A DNA stretch of 12,969 nucleotides from Bifidobacteriaceae bacterium (GTDB lineage: Bacteria > Actinomycetota > Actinomycetes > Actinomycetales > WQXJ01), in the NCBI GenBank assembly GCA_031279575.1, contig JAITIG010000173.1:1-12969 (forward strand), given 5' to 3'. The translations under genes were made by a program, and so were the position numbers. The notes under the pieces were generated by a model, which was given only the letters and a program-made list of their open reading frames with translations, was not told the DNA's origin and searched no databases. Positions 1 to 7,284 of this stretch are shown one piece after another. The stretch's first letter is position 1. Each line of letters opens with the position of its first letter.

Positions 1-116
1 GCCCGTCCCCGACCGGATCGCCGCCCCCAAGGCCAGGCCGCAGCCCCCAGGCCGGACCGCCGCCCCCAGGCCAGGCCGCAGCCCCCAGGCCAGGCCGCAG
101 CCCCCAGGCCGGACCG

Positions 117-139
117 CCCCTCCCGGGCCGGCCCACCCC
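117..139 (-). other. Predicted G-quadruplex motif, copy 1
   Basis: Read on the minus strand, this is G4-T-G3-(7 bases)-G3-A-G4, which satisfies the usual G3+N1-7 rule with loops of 1, 7 and 1. It lies about 170 bases past the stop of the last operon gene, so it would be in the RNA if transcription continues that far. Folding is predicted only; internal GGCC/CCGGG pairing could compete with the quadruplex. Confidence 0.55.
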
Positions 140-150
140 AGGCCGAACCG

Positions 151-173
151 CCCCTCCCGGGCCGCCCCACCCC
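151..173 (-). other. Predicted G-quadruplex motif, copy 2
   Basis: This is the second copy of the 34-bp unit motif. On the minus strand it reads G4-T-G4-(6 bases)-G3-A-G4, with loops of 1, 6 and 1. It begins exactly 34 bp after copy 1, so the pair arose by tandem duplication of the unit. Confidence 0.55.
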
Positions 174-310
174 AGGCCGAACCGCCCCCCGGGCCGGGCC
201 GCCCGTCCCCGACCGGACCGCCGCCCCCAGGCCAGGCCGCAGCCCCCAGGCCGGACCGCCACCCCCGGGCCAGGCCGCAGCCCCCGGGCCGGGCCGCCGC
301 CGCCGGACGG

Positions 311-943
311 CTACTCGAACAAGGACAGCGTCAGCACCGACTTGTAGTTGGCCGGGGCCACGGTCGCGTCCGCCTTGAGCACCAAGGCGGCGTTCGCGGT
401 CCAAGACCCGGTCGGGTTGATCTCCGCCGAGTTCGCCGCCATCGCGAACAACTCGCTGCCGCCCAGGCCGACGGCGTTTGGCCCCGTGTCGTAGGTGGTC
501 AACACCGCGTCGCCCTCGGACACCTCGTCGGTGTCGACCGACGCGGCCAAGGCCGGCGTCCAGCCCAAACGGCCGACGGGGATGTCCGCCGCGACGCCCG
601 CCTGGTCCTCGAAGTCGGTGGCGGACCCGACCACGTACCACTGGGCGGCCGCGTCGATGCCCGCCGGGTCGCGGGTGTCGCTCACCGTCACGTCGGGCAG
701 CGTGGCGGCGAACACCCGGATCAGCGGGTCGGTGTTGGCCGCGTCCTCCGCGAAGACGGCCTCGTCGCCCGCCACTGACAGCGCCAGCGCGCCGGGCTCG
801 ACTGCCGCCTCCACCTCCACCAGCAGATCCACGCCTTCCTCGCCGTAGCCGGCGTCATCGGCCAGCGCCGCGCCGGCCACGCCGGTCAGCAGCAGCGCGC
901 CCAGACCGGCCGCCGCCACCCTGAATAGATTCTCTTGCCTCAT
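311..943 (-). CDS. Secreted WxL-like surface protein
   Basis: This is a predicted exported protein of 210 residues. The ATG at 943 is chosen because GAGAGGAAAG lies about 10 bases upstream and the protein then opens with a proper signal peptide: MRQENLFR, a hydrophobic stretch at residues 9-28, and an ALA cleavage site before DDAGYG. The reading frame stays open further upstream, but that part overlaps the lyase gene. The mature part is acidic and small-residue-rich. It has a VTVSDTR segment (85-91), W102 followed by a conserved-looking SATDFED, a GWTP segment (127-130) and a C-terminal YKSVLTLSLFE. That pattern resembles the beta-sandwich WxL-type domain of Gram-positive surface proteins, although the literal W-x-L motifs are not both present. 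It is the last gene of the operon, 77 bp after the lyase. Retention at the wall or binding of the polymer is inference; no sortase motif or membrane anchor is seen. Confidence 0.7.
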   Translation of the reverse strand: MRQENLFRVAAAGLGALLLTGVAGAALADDAGYGEEGVDLLVEVEAAVEPGALALSVAGDEAVFAEDAANTDPLIRVFAATLPDVTVSDTRDPAGIDAAAQWYVVGSATDFEDQAGVAADIPVGRLGWTPALAASVDTDEVSEGDAVLTTYDTGPNAVGLGGSELFAMAANSAEINPTGSWTANAALVLKADATVAPANYKSVLTLSLFE

Positions 944-1020
944 TTTGATCGAGCTTTCCTCTCTTGTTTCGACTTCAGGCCAGACCCGGGATAGGCCCGG
1001 CCGGGGTTGTGGGCGGCCGG

Positions 1021-4000
1021 TCAGCCGCACGATGCCGTCGCGTGGACGGCCAGCGCCACCCCCGTCCTGGCCGGCTCCGCCACGCCCTCGCCCGTCACGC
1101 TCACCGCGACACCCGAATAAGACGCCAAACGAGTGGTGAACGAGTGGAAACCCGCCTTGCCGGGAGCCACCGACCCGAACACCTTCACCCCATAGGGCGT
1201 GGTGAGAGTCAGCGAGGCCGCCACATCCGAGTTGTTGTAAGCGGTCACAGTCAAATACGCCTTGCCGGCGACGCACTTGACGCCAGTGGTGGCGCTCAAC
1301 GCCAACGGCTCGGGGCCGGTCGCAACCGCCTCATATTGGGCGTACAGCCTGACCGGCGCGACCGCGCCGAACACTGTGGTGGCGGTGTAGGCGCCGCCCG
1401 TGCCGTCTGGGGCCGTGTTCCAGCCTGTGAACTCGTATTCTTCGCCCAGGTCTAGTTCGGGCAAGTCCCCCACCGCCTCGCCGTAGACAGCGGACCGCTC
1501 GGCCGGCGCGTTCAGACCGGCCACGAGTTCACCGAGCCCGTTGAGGTCGAACGCCAACCCCAGGGCCGGGCCGTACACCTCGAATTCCCACAGCGAACCG
1601 CCGTAGCCGGTGGCGAAGCTGGTCATCGAGACCGCCGCATAGCGCGCCGGGACGGCGTCGAAGTCGCAGTCGCGCAAACCGGGCTGGCCGTCATCGACCG
1701 CGCAAACCGTCTGCCATTCCTCCGCGCTTGAGGCCCGCACCTTGACGGTGTAGTCGGTGGCGTAGGCGGTCTCCCAATACAGGGCCACCGAATTGACCGG
1801 CGCCACCACCCCCAAGTCCACGGTGATGTCCCCGGCGGCGGTGGATTCCGAAGCCCAGCGAGTGGTCCTGTCGCCGTCGTTGGCTTTGTTCGCGCCGTAA
1901 GCGGCGGCCGAGCGGTAAGCGGTGATCGTTTTGTTCAACGCCAGGTTAGGCAGGTCCTGGTTCGTCACCGCGACCAGGCACGAGCCCTCCACCCCGGAGC
2001 CGTCCACGCTGCGGGCCACCACCAGGTAGACGCCGTTGTCCGATGCCGTCAGCACACCGGTCGCGGTGATCTCGGCGGCAGCGGTCTCGGCGCCGTCTTG
2101 GTCGTAGACGAACCATTCGGCCCTGGGGTCGGTGGCGTCCGCCGGGCTGGCGACGGCTTGCATCTGCAAACCATGGTTCGGCCGCTCCAGCGCCAGCGAA
2201 CCGCCTGGTCCTGAGACCGCGAAGGACTCAACCGGTTGGGTTATCTCATATGAGCCGTCGATGGTGAACTCGAAGACGTTGGCGCCCCAGCTGTCGCGGG
2301 TCAGCTTGACCACCTGCAGCTTGACGTAGCGGTAGGCCTGCCCCGGCAGCGCCGCGGAGGGCACGGTGTTGGTCTGCGCCCCCGTGGCGACGTTGAACTC
2401 GTGGACGTCCCGCCAAGTCTCGGCGTCGTTCGAGACTTGGATCTTGTACTGGGTCGCGTTGCCGCCCTCCCACGCCACCTGGATCAGGGAGATGTCCGCT
2501 GGATTGCCCAGGTCCACATAGATCCAAGGCGTCGCGCCGGTGGTTTTCTCGCTGGTCCAGCGGGTGGTCAGGACGCCGTCTACGGCCAAGGGCCCGAGGT
2601 TCGGATTGGTCGCGCCCGACACCTCGACGGGTTTGCCAACCGACAAGAAGGCCTGGGTTTGACTCGAGATTGTGACCAGTTTCTCGCCGCACACCCCGGA
2701 GCCGTCCGCCGCTGCCGCGCGGACCACCACCTTGCCGTTCTTGGCGGCGGTCAACACCCCGTCCGGGCTGATCTTGGCGACCAGCGTGGCGCCGCCGTCC
2801 AACGCCGCCACCGACCAAACAACCCCGGTGGTGGCCTGTTCGGGGACCAGCTCGGCGGTGTACTGAGCTGAGCCGCCGGGCACGGTGATGGCGTCGGGCC
2901 CCGTCACAGTGATCGCCTCCGCCGCAATTACGTCCTCGAACTCGAGGCCGACGCTGGCGCCTAGGTAGGCCCCGCCCGGGGTGGTGGCCTGGGCGCTGAG
3001 GGCCGAGGCGGCATCGGACAACACGGCGCCGATCACTAGGCCGGCCGTGTCCGGGTTCGCCACCCGCGCGGTCGGCTGCTCGCCGGACTCGTCCAGCATC
3101 ACCACCGCCGGCGCGGACAGGCGCAGGCTCCGGCCGCCACCCAAATCCAAAGTGCCGGCGGCGTAGAAAGTCGCCATCGTCAAACCCAATTCGGCGTGGC
3201 GGACGGCCTGAATGGTGGCGTCATTGCGCAAGATCTCAACCGCCGGGTCGGCGGCGTAATCCTCCACCGCCTCCGGGGTCTGGGCCGGCAAGACGATGTA
3301 CTCGTAGCCCGCCCCGGCCGGTTGCGCGCCATGGTCGAAGTAGAGTGTGAAAACATCCTTCTCCACCCAGTCCTCGCCCTGCCAGCGGCCCTGCTGGGTC
3401 TTGTTCGACGCTTTCACCCCGGCGTCTGCGGCGAAGACGTACCCGATCTCGTCGTTGTAGGCCCAGGTGGCGCCCTCGGCGGACAGGTCGCCCACTCCGA
3501 ACTCAAGCGCCTGGCCGCCCAGCGAGGCGTTGTCCTTTGAGGCGGCCTGGTTGATCGTGGTGTGGACAGCGGCGGCGTTGGCCGAGGCGATCCCCGCGCC
3601 CAGCGCCACCATCTCGTCGTCGAAGTAGTAATAGGACTTCTTCGCCTGGGTCGAGGCGCGGTTCAAGGTCAACACCGTCGCGCCGTGGACCCCGTCCGAG
3701 ATCCCGCCGGTGAACGAGCCGCCGTTGGAACCGCTCGCCCTCGTCACCTCTTTGACATAAGGGGCGGTGGTCCCCGGGTAATGGAACCAGTCGAACGCGG
3801 GCAACGTGTCGTCGTATTCGCGGTTGTTGACCGAGATCGCCGTCACCCCGGCCGCATTCCACGCGATCGCGTTGCCCACCTCGGCGTCGACCGAGCTGAG
3901 CCGGAACTCGCTGCCCACCATGCGGGATGAGTTGACCCGGGTCACAATCCCGTAGTCCTGGCGCTGGTGCGAGGAGAACTCGCCGCGCCAGAAGTACTTG

Positions 4001-5133
4001 TCGCCGACCACGCCGTTGTCGCGCCGCTGGCCCAGGATCGAATCCCGCAGCGCCTGGTAGGCCGCGGCGTTGGCCTCATCGGCCGCCACCATCTTCGCCA
4101 ACGGGGTCAGGAACTCGGAGGCGTAGCTGGTGACGCCCTCAAAAGTCTTCAGCGGGCGGAAGCCCACGTAGAGGGTGCCGACCTCGCCGCGGATCAGCCA
4201 ACGGGTGCCGTCCAGGATGTAATTGGCGATCAAATCGAGTTGGTCGCGGCTGAAGGCCAGGGAGGTGCCGTCCAGCGCCTCGGCCCAGATCGCGACCGAT
4301 TTGAACAGGTCCATCCCGTAGCCCTCGGAGTACAGCTGGCAGCCGTGCGCGTAATAGCTCGAATCGACTTGGACGTCGCCGTCAGCGGTGCAAGAGGCGG
4401 AGGTGTTGACGGTCAGCAGGCCCGCCAGGCGGGCCGCGTAGGTGGCAATCTTTGCGCCGTTGGCCTCCGAGACCGCCCTTAGCAGAGCGTTCTCCAGGTA
4501 CCAAGCGCCGTTCGCGCCCGTCGAAGACGAGACCTTGGAGCCGTCGTAGGTGTGGGACCGGGCGATCGCCAGCGCGTCGGCGTCCAACTCGCCGCCGACC
4601 ATGATGGCGAGCCGCCCCATCGCCATCGCCTTGCCGACCTCGTTCTCCCACCAGTTGGCGCAACTTGGTTTGACCGAATCCCAGTAGCGCAGCGCCGCGT
4701 TCAAGGCCTCGATCAGACCCGGGTCTTGGTAACCCGGCTGAGGCGGGTCGATGTACGCCTGCGCCATCGCCAGCATCCGGTACAGGGCGATATACGGCTT
4801 CCACACCGCCCCGTTGGCGGAGCTGGTGCGGTCGGCGTAGTTCACGTCCGGCCAAGAGCCATTGGCGTTGATCGACTCCGCGTAGTCGAGCGCGTTGGAC
4901 ATCTGCGCCAGGTAGATGCCGTTGGCGATGAGGATGTCATCGCCCAAGCCGATGTAATGCGCCTGCAGCCGCGCCGCCACCTGGGCGATGTCGTCTTCGA
5001 TTGCGGCGGCGGCTGGGGTGGCCCCGGCCAAGGCGCCGGCGGCTGCCACTGCCGCCGCGGCGCCCAGCGCGAGGCCGCGGCGGATGGCGCCTCCCCCGCC
5101 GCGGCGGGTCGGATGGAATCTTCGGATTGACAT
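1021..5133 (-). CDS. Secreted multidomain polysaccharide lyase, family PL8
   Basis: This 1370-residue enzyme should cleave a uronate-containing polysaccharide by beta-elimination outside the cell (PL8 covers hyaluronate, chondroitin AC and xanthan lyases). The ATG at 5133 follows AAAGGA by 7 bases. Residues 1-44 form an export signal with a twin-arginine-like R18-R19-G-L-A-L. The catalytic alpha-toroid (about 45-375) has W161-W162 in NWWENEVG, N208 in TGAN, H263 and Y272 in HGCQLYSEGYG, and R326. E409 follows NSSRM. The H-to-Y spacing of 9 and H-to-R spacing of 63 match chondroitin AC lyase. The PL8 beta domains run to about 730 and include HYPGTT (451-456). Then come a Big_2-like Ig domain (738-825), a discoidin/F5-8C domain (832-960), a second Ig-like domain (966-1057), a second discoidin domain (1063-1188), an InlB B-repeat (about 1193-1270) and a C-terminal domain with cysteines at 1287 and 1369. 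The substrate cannot be fixed from sequence. Confidence 0.93.
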   Translation of the reverse strand: MSIRRFHPTRRGGGGAIRRGLALGAAAAVAAAGALAGATPAAAAIEDDIAQVAARLQAHYIGLGDDILIANGIYLAQMSNALDYAESINANGSWPDVNYADRTSSANGAVWKPYIALYRMLAMAQAYIDPPQPGYQDPGLIEALNAALRYWDSVKPSCANWWENEVGKAMAMGRLAIMVGGELDADALAIARSHTYDGSKVSSSTGANGAWYLENALLRAVSEANGAKIATYAARLAGLLTVNTSASCTADGDVQVDSSYYAHGCQLYSEGYGMDLFKSVAIWAEALDGTSLAFSRDQLDLIANYILDGTRWLIRGEVGTLYVGFRPLKTFEGVTSYASEFLTPLAKMVAADEANAAAYQALRDSILGQRRDNGVVGDKYFWRGEFSSHQRQDYGIVTRVNSSRMVGSEFRLSSVDAEVGNAIAWNAAGVTAISVNNREYDDTLPAFDWFHYPGTTAPYVKEVTRASGSNGGSFTGGISDGVHGATVLTLNRASTQAKKSYYYFDDEMVALGAGIASANAAAVHTTINQAASKDNASLGGQALEFGVGDLSAEGATWAYNDEIGYVFAADAGVKASNKTQQGRWQGEDWVEKDVFTLYFDHGAQPAGAGYEYIVLPAQTPEAVEDYAADPAVEILRNDATIQAVRHAELGLTMATFYAAGTLDLGGGRSLRLSAPAVVMLDESGEQPTARVANPDTAGLVIGAVLSDAASALSAQATTPGGAYLGASVGLEFEDVIAAEAITVTGPDAITVPGGSAQYTAELVPEQATTGVVWSVAALDGGATLVAKISPDGVLTAAKNGKVVVRAAAADGSGVCGEKLVTISSQTQAFLSVGKPVEVSGATNPNLGPLAVDGVLTTRWTSEKTTGATPWIYVDLGNPADISLIQVAWEGGNATQYKIQVSNDAETWRDVHEFNVATGAQTNTVPSAALPGQAYRYVKLQVVKLTRDSWGANVFEFTIDGSYEITQPVESFAVSGPGGSLALERPNHGLQMQAVASPADATDPRAEWFVYDQDGAETAAAEITATGVLTASDNGVYLVVARSVDGSGVEGSCLVAVTNQDLPNLALNKTITAYRSAAAYGANKANDGDRTTRWASESTAAGDITVDLGVVAPVNSVALYWETAYATDYTVKVRASSAEEWQTVCAVDDGQPGLRDCDFDAVPARYAAVSMTSFATGYGGSLWEFEVYGPALGLAFDLNGLGELVAGLNAPAERSAVYGEAVGDLPELDLGEEYEFTGWNTAPDGTGGAYTATTVFGAVAPVRLYAQYEAVATGPEPLALSATTGVKCVAGKAYLTVTAYNNSDVAASLTLTTPYGVKVFGSVAPGKAGFHSFTTRLASYSGVAVSVTGEGVAEPARTGVALAVHATASCG

Positions 5134-5155
5134 GCTGGGTTCCTTTCACATTTGT

Positions 5156-5173
5156 GGCCGGACTGGCCCGGCC
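5156..5173 (-). promoter_or_regulatory. Perfect GGCCGG hairpin between GH130 and lyase genes
   Basis: GGCCGG and CCGGCC form a 6-bp perfect inverted repeat around a 6-base loop. It sits in the 78-bp gap after the GH130 stop and about 22 bases before the lyase start. There is no T-run, so an intrinsic terminator is unlikely. It could mark an mRNA processing or stability point that lets the lyase be expressed at a different level, but GGCC palindromes are common at this GC content. Confidence 0.35.
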
Positions 5174-5211
5174 GCTTGGCGCGGACCTGTTGGCCGCGTT
5201 TGCCTCGCTTT

Positions 5212-6345
5212 TCAGTTGTCCGGGGCCGGCCGACCGGCCGGGCGGGTGGTGTCGCGTTCTAGGCGGGCCACTCCGATTTGGCTGTCCGCCATGCCGTAGA
5301 ACACAAACCAGTTGCCCTCGATCGCCTCGACGGCGGTGGGGAAGACCACGTTGCCGACCTGCCCGGTGACCTCTGCCTCCAAGGACGGCTCCAGCAGCGG
5401 CTCTGGGCCGCGGGCCAGCACCCGGGCGGGGTTGTCCGGGTCCAGCAGCATGGCGGCGGCGACATAGCGCACCGAGTCCTGGGGCACAAACGAGCCGAGG
5501 TGGTTGATGCGGCCGTCGACTCCGTGGTACAGCAGCAGCCAGCCCTCCGGCACCCGCAGCGGCGGCGCGCCGCCGCCGATTTTGAGGCCCTCCCAGGCCT
5601 GCTCGGGGCCGGCCAGCGCCCGGTGCGAATGCGGCCGGGTCAGCGCCCTGAGGTCGCGGGCGGCCTCCGCCTGGTCGATGTAGGAGATCCAGATGCCCGG
5701 CCGGCGGTCCTCCACGCCAACCGGCAGCGGCGGGGCCTCGCCGGCGCGGGCGAAAGACAGATCCCACATCGGCCGGTGCAGCAGGGCGTAGCTGGGCCGC
5801 CCGTCCGGGCTGGGCACCACCTCGGGGAAGAAGGCCACGTCCTTGTTGGGGAACATGTTCAGGTCGGTGTCCAACTCGTCGTCGTATTCGAAGGTGATGG
5901 GCCCCAGCCGGCGCCAGTCGCGGCCGTCGCTGGAGAGCGCCAAAGCCGGTTTGGGGCCCAGCGGGCCGTAGGCGACGTAGGCCATGATGTGGACGCCGAG
6001 GCCGGGTAGCGGGCTGACCCGGGGGTCTTCGACGCCGCCGTGGGCGGTGCCGTGCTCCCAGCCCCTGACCGGCTCCAAGGCCAGCCCGTCGCGCTCGACC
6101 CCGACCGGCCGGCCGTGCTCGATCACCACTTTGGCCCGCCCGATGCGCGAGACGTTGCCCTGCGCCACCAGCCGGGGGAAGAGGTACAGGCGCCCGTCGC
6201 GCCCCCAGGCGGTGGCCGGGTTCAGCACGCCCTCCGACTCCAGCGGGTTGCCCGGCTCGGGGCGCATCAGCAGGCCGACGCGCTCCATTTTGTAGGGCAC
6301 GTCGCCGCTGGGGGCCGCCCGCACCGATTCATGGCCTCGCTCCAC
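5212..6345 (-). CDS. GH130 family beta-mannoside phosphorylase/hydrolase
   Basis: This 377-residue protein is a five-bladed beta-propeller glycosidase of GH130, whose members phosphorolyse or hydrolyse beta-mannosides. It has no signal peptide, so it acts in the cytoplasm on imported oligosaccharide. Family motifs appear in order: GVLNPA (39-44), EDPR (106-109, with D107 the expected general acid), NKDVAFFPE (167-175), LLHRP, KIGGGAPPLR with WLLLYHGV (255-276), NVVFP (332-336) and YGMADS (350-355). The conserved Lys168, Arg191 and His274 near these motifs favour phosphorolysis over hydrolysis, but this is not proof. The GTG at 6345 is chosen because GAAAGGG lies 8 bases upstream. A downstream ATG (residue 20) has no ribosome site, and an ATG at 6350 is out of frame. 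It begins 18 bases after the second permease stops, so it is co-transcribed with the importer. The exact linkage (Man-Glc, Man-Man, Man-GlcNAc or another) is unknown. Confidence 0.88.
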   Translation of the reverse strand: MERGHESVRAAPSGDVPYKMERVGLLMRPEPGNPLESEGVLNPATAWGRDGRLYLFPRLVAQGNVSRIGRAKVVIEHGRPVGVERDGLALEPVRGWEHGTAHGGVEDPRVSPLPGLGVHIMAYVAYGPLGPKPALALSSDGRDWRRLGPITFEYDDELDTDLNMFPNKDVAFFPEVVPSPDGRPSYALLHRPMWDLSFARAGEAPPLPVGVEDRRPGIWISYIDQAEAARDLRALTRPHSHRALAGPEQAWEGLKIGGGAPPLRVPEGWLLLYHGVDGRINHLGSFVPQDSVRYVAAAMLLDPDNPARVLARGPEPLLEPSLEAEVTGQVGNVVFPTAVEAIEGNWFVFYGMADSQIGVARLERDTTRPAGRPAPDN

Positions 6346-6363
6346 CGCATTTGCCCTTTCAGA

Positions 6364-7284
6364 TCAGCCTTTGACCGCGCCCACCACGCCGTTGACCAGG
6401 TACTTTTGTATGAACACATACCCAACCATGAGTGGCGCCGCCACTATCAGGGTGGCCGCTGAGAGCAGCGCCCAGTTGTTTGAGTAGAGGCCCTTGAAGG
6501 CGTTCAGCCCTGTCGCGATGGGCCACAGGTTGGCGTCCGAGAGCAGGATTGTGGCCATGATGATCTCGTTCCAGATCCACACCGCCTGCAAGATGAAGAC
6601 TGTTGCCAGGGCCGCTTTGGACAGCGGCAGCACAAACGTCAGCAGATAGCGCCAGTAGCCGATGCCGTCCACGGCGGCGGCCTCGTCCAGCTCCCTTGGC
6701 AGCGATAAGACAAAGCCGCGGAACAGCAGCGGCCCCACCCCCACGCCAACGCCGAGCATCAAGATGTAGCCCAACTGGGTGTTGTAGAGGTGCAGTTTGA
6801 TCAGCAGGTGGAACTGGGTCATCAAGGCGTTGGGCAGGAACATCACGAACACAAACAGCGCGTTCCAGACCTTGGCCCCGCCAATGTAGCCGCGGGCCAC
6901 TGGGAAGCCCATGGTCAGCGCGATCAAGGTGCCGAGCCCGGCGCCGGCCAGGGTGTAAAGCGCCGTGTTGACGACATAGCGCCCAAAGTTGCCCATCTGC
7001 CAGGCCTGGGGGAAGTTCTCCCAGTTCGGGTGTTGGACCAGGCCCACCGGGTTGGCGATGAACTCGGCCGGGCTTTTCAGCGCCGTGTTGGCCAGGTAGG
7101 CCAGCGGGAACAAGAACAACACCATCAGCAGCGCCACGCAGAGGTAGGCCCCCAGCGGGGCGCGGCCGGCCCGCCCGGCCCGCCCGGGCCGCCGGGCGCG
7201 GGCAGGGGGCCGGGCGGCGGCGCGGCGGCCGGGCCGGGCGGCATCGGGCGGCTTGGGGCGCTGGGCGGCGCGCGGCGCGCTCAC
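6364..7284 (-). CDS. CUT1 sugar ABC transporter permease, MalG type
   Basis: This 306-residue inner-membrane subunit is one half of the channel of a carbohydrate importer. The GTG at 7284 is chosen because it overlaps the stop of the first permease as GTGA and follows AAGGGAG by 8 bases. The open frame continues far upstream but is only a shadow of the first permease. About six membrane segments start at residue 44. The cytoplasmic EAA loop that docks on the ATPase is at about 197-221 (RELDEAAAVDGIGYW). The ending YVFIQKYLVNGVVGAVKG is typical of MalG-like subunits. Residues 2-42 are an unusual Arg/Pro/Ala-rich tail with no predicted fold, encoded by a very GC-rich stretch near 7160-7270. No ATPase gene accompanies the permeases, so a shared MsmX/MsiK-type ATPase is likely used. 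Confidence 0.93.
   Translation of the reverse strand: MSAPRAAQRPKPPDAARPGRRAAARPPARARRPGRAGRAGRAPLGAYLCVALLMVLFLFPLAYLANTALKSPAEFIANPVGLVQHPNWENFPQAWQMGNFGRYVVNTALYTLAGAGLGTLIALTMGFPVARGYIGGAKVWNALFVFVMFLPNALMTQFHLLIKLHLYNTQLGYILMLGVGVGVGPLLFRGFVLSLPRELDEAAAVDGIGYWRYLLTFVLPLSKAALATVFILQAVWIWNEIIMATILLSDANLWPIATGLNAFKGLYSNNWALLSAATLIVAAPLMVGYVFIQKYLVNGVVGAVKG

Larger units (their letters stand above)
1..305. repeat. GC-rich non-coding tandem repeat block, 19-bp and 34-bp units
   Basis: This stretch of about 300 bases holds no convincing gene. A CCCCCAGG-containing unit recurs with its C-run starting at 44, 63, 82 and 101, an exact 19-bp period, with GGCC(A/G)G(G/A)CCGC between. From 106 a longer 34-bp unit starting AGGCCG(G/A)ACCG takes over at 106, 140 and 174. 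About 95 bases from position 1 recur almost unchanged from 201, so there is also a ~200-bp higher-order duplication. Neither 19 nor 34 is a multiple of three, which argues against coding. The block follows the last gene of the minus-strand operon directly. It has no T-run of an ordinary intrinsic terminator, though its GGCC-rich sequence can fold in many ways. Confidence 0.85.

Noticed and set aside
1..305. Possible CRISPR array
   Set aside because: Units are contiguous and vary gradually, with no unique spacers of constant length and no cas genes nearby.
1..378. Pro/Arg/Ala-rich plus-strand frame open from position 1 to a TGA at 376
   Set aside because: The repeat periods (19 and 34 bp) are not multiples of three, every frame here is open because A and T are rare, and the frame ends inside the oppositely oriented WxL-like gene. 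A converging gene tail cannot be fully excluded.
978..1002. Inverted GGCC segments between the lyase and WxL-like genes as a terminator
   Set aside because: Pairing is short and interrupted by a 6-base bulge, and no T-run follows on the minus strand; GGCC palindromes are expected by chance here.
944..1276. N-terminal extension of the WxL-like protein
   Set aside because: The extension overlaps the 3' end of the lyase gene and precedes a clear ribosome site, ATG and signal peptide at 943.
2401..4482. Several plus-strand open frames across the lyase gene
   Set aside because: They are antisense to a gene with intact catalytic residues and clear domains, lack ribosome sites and show no recognisable motifs.
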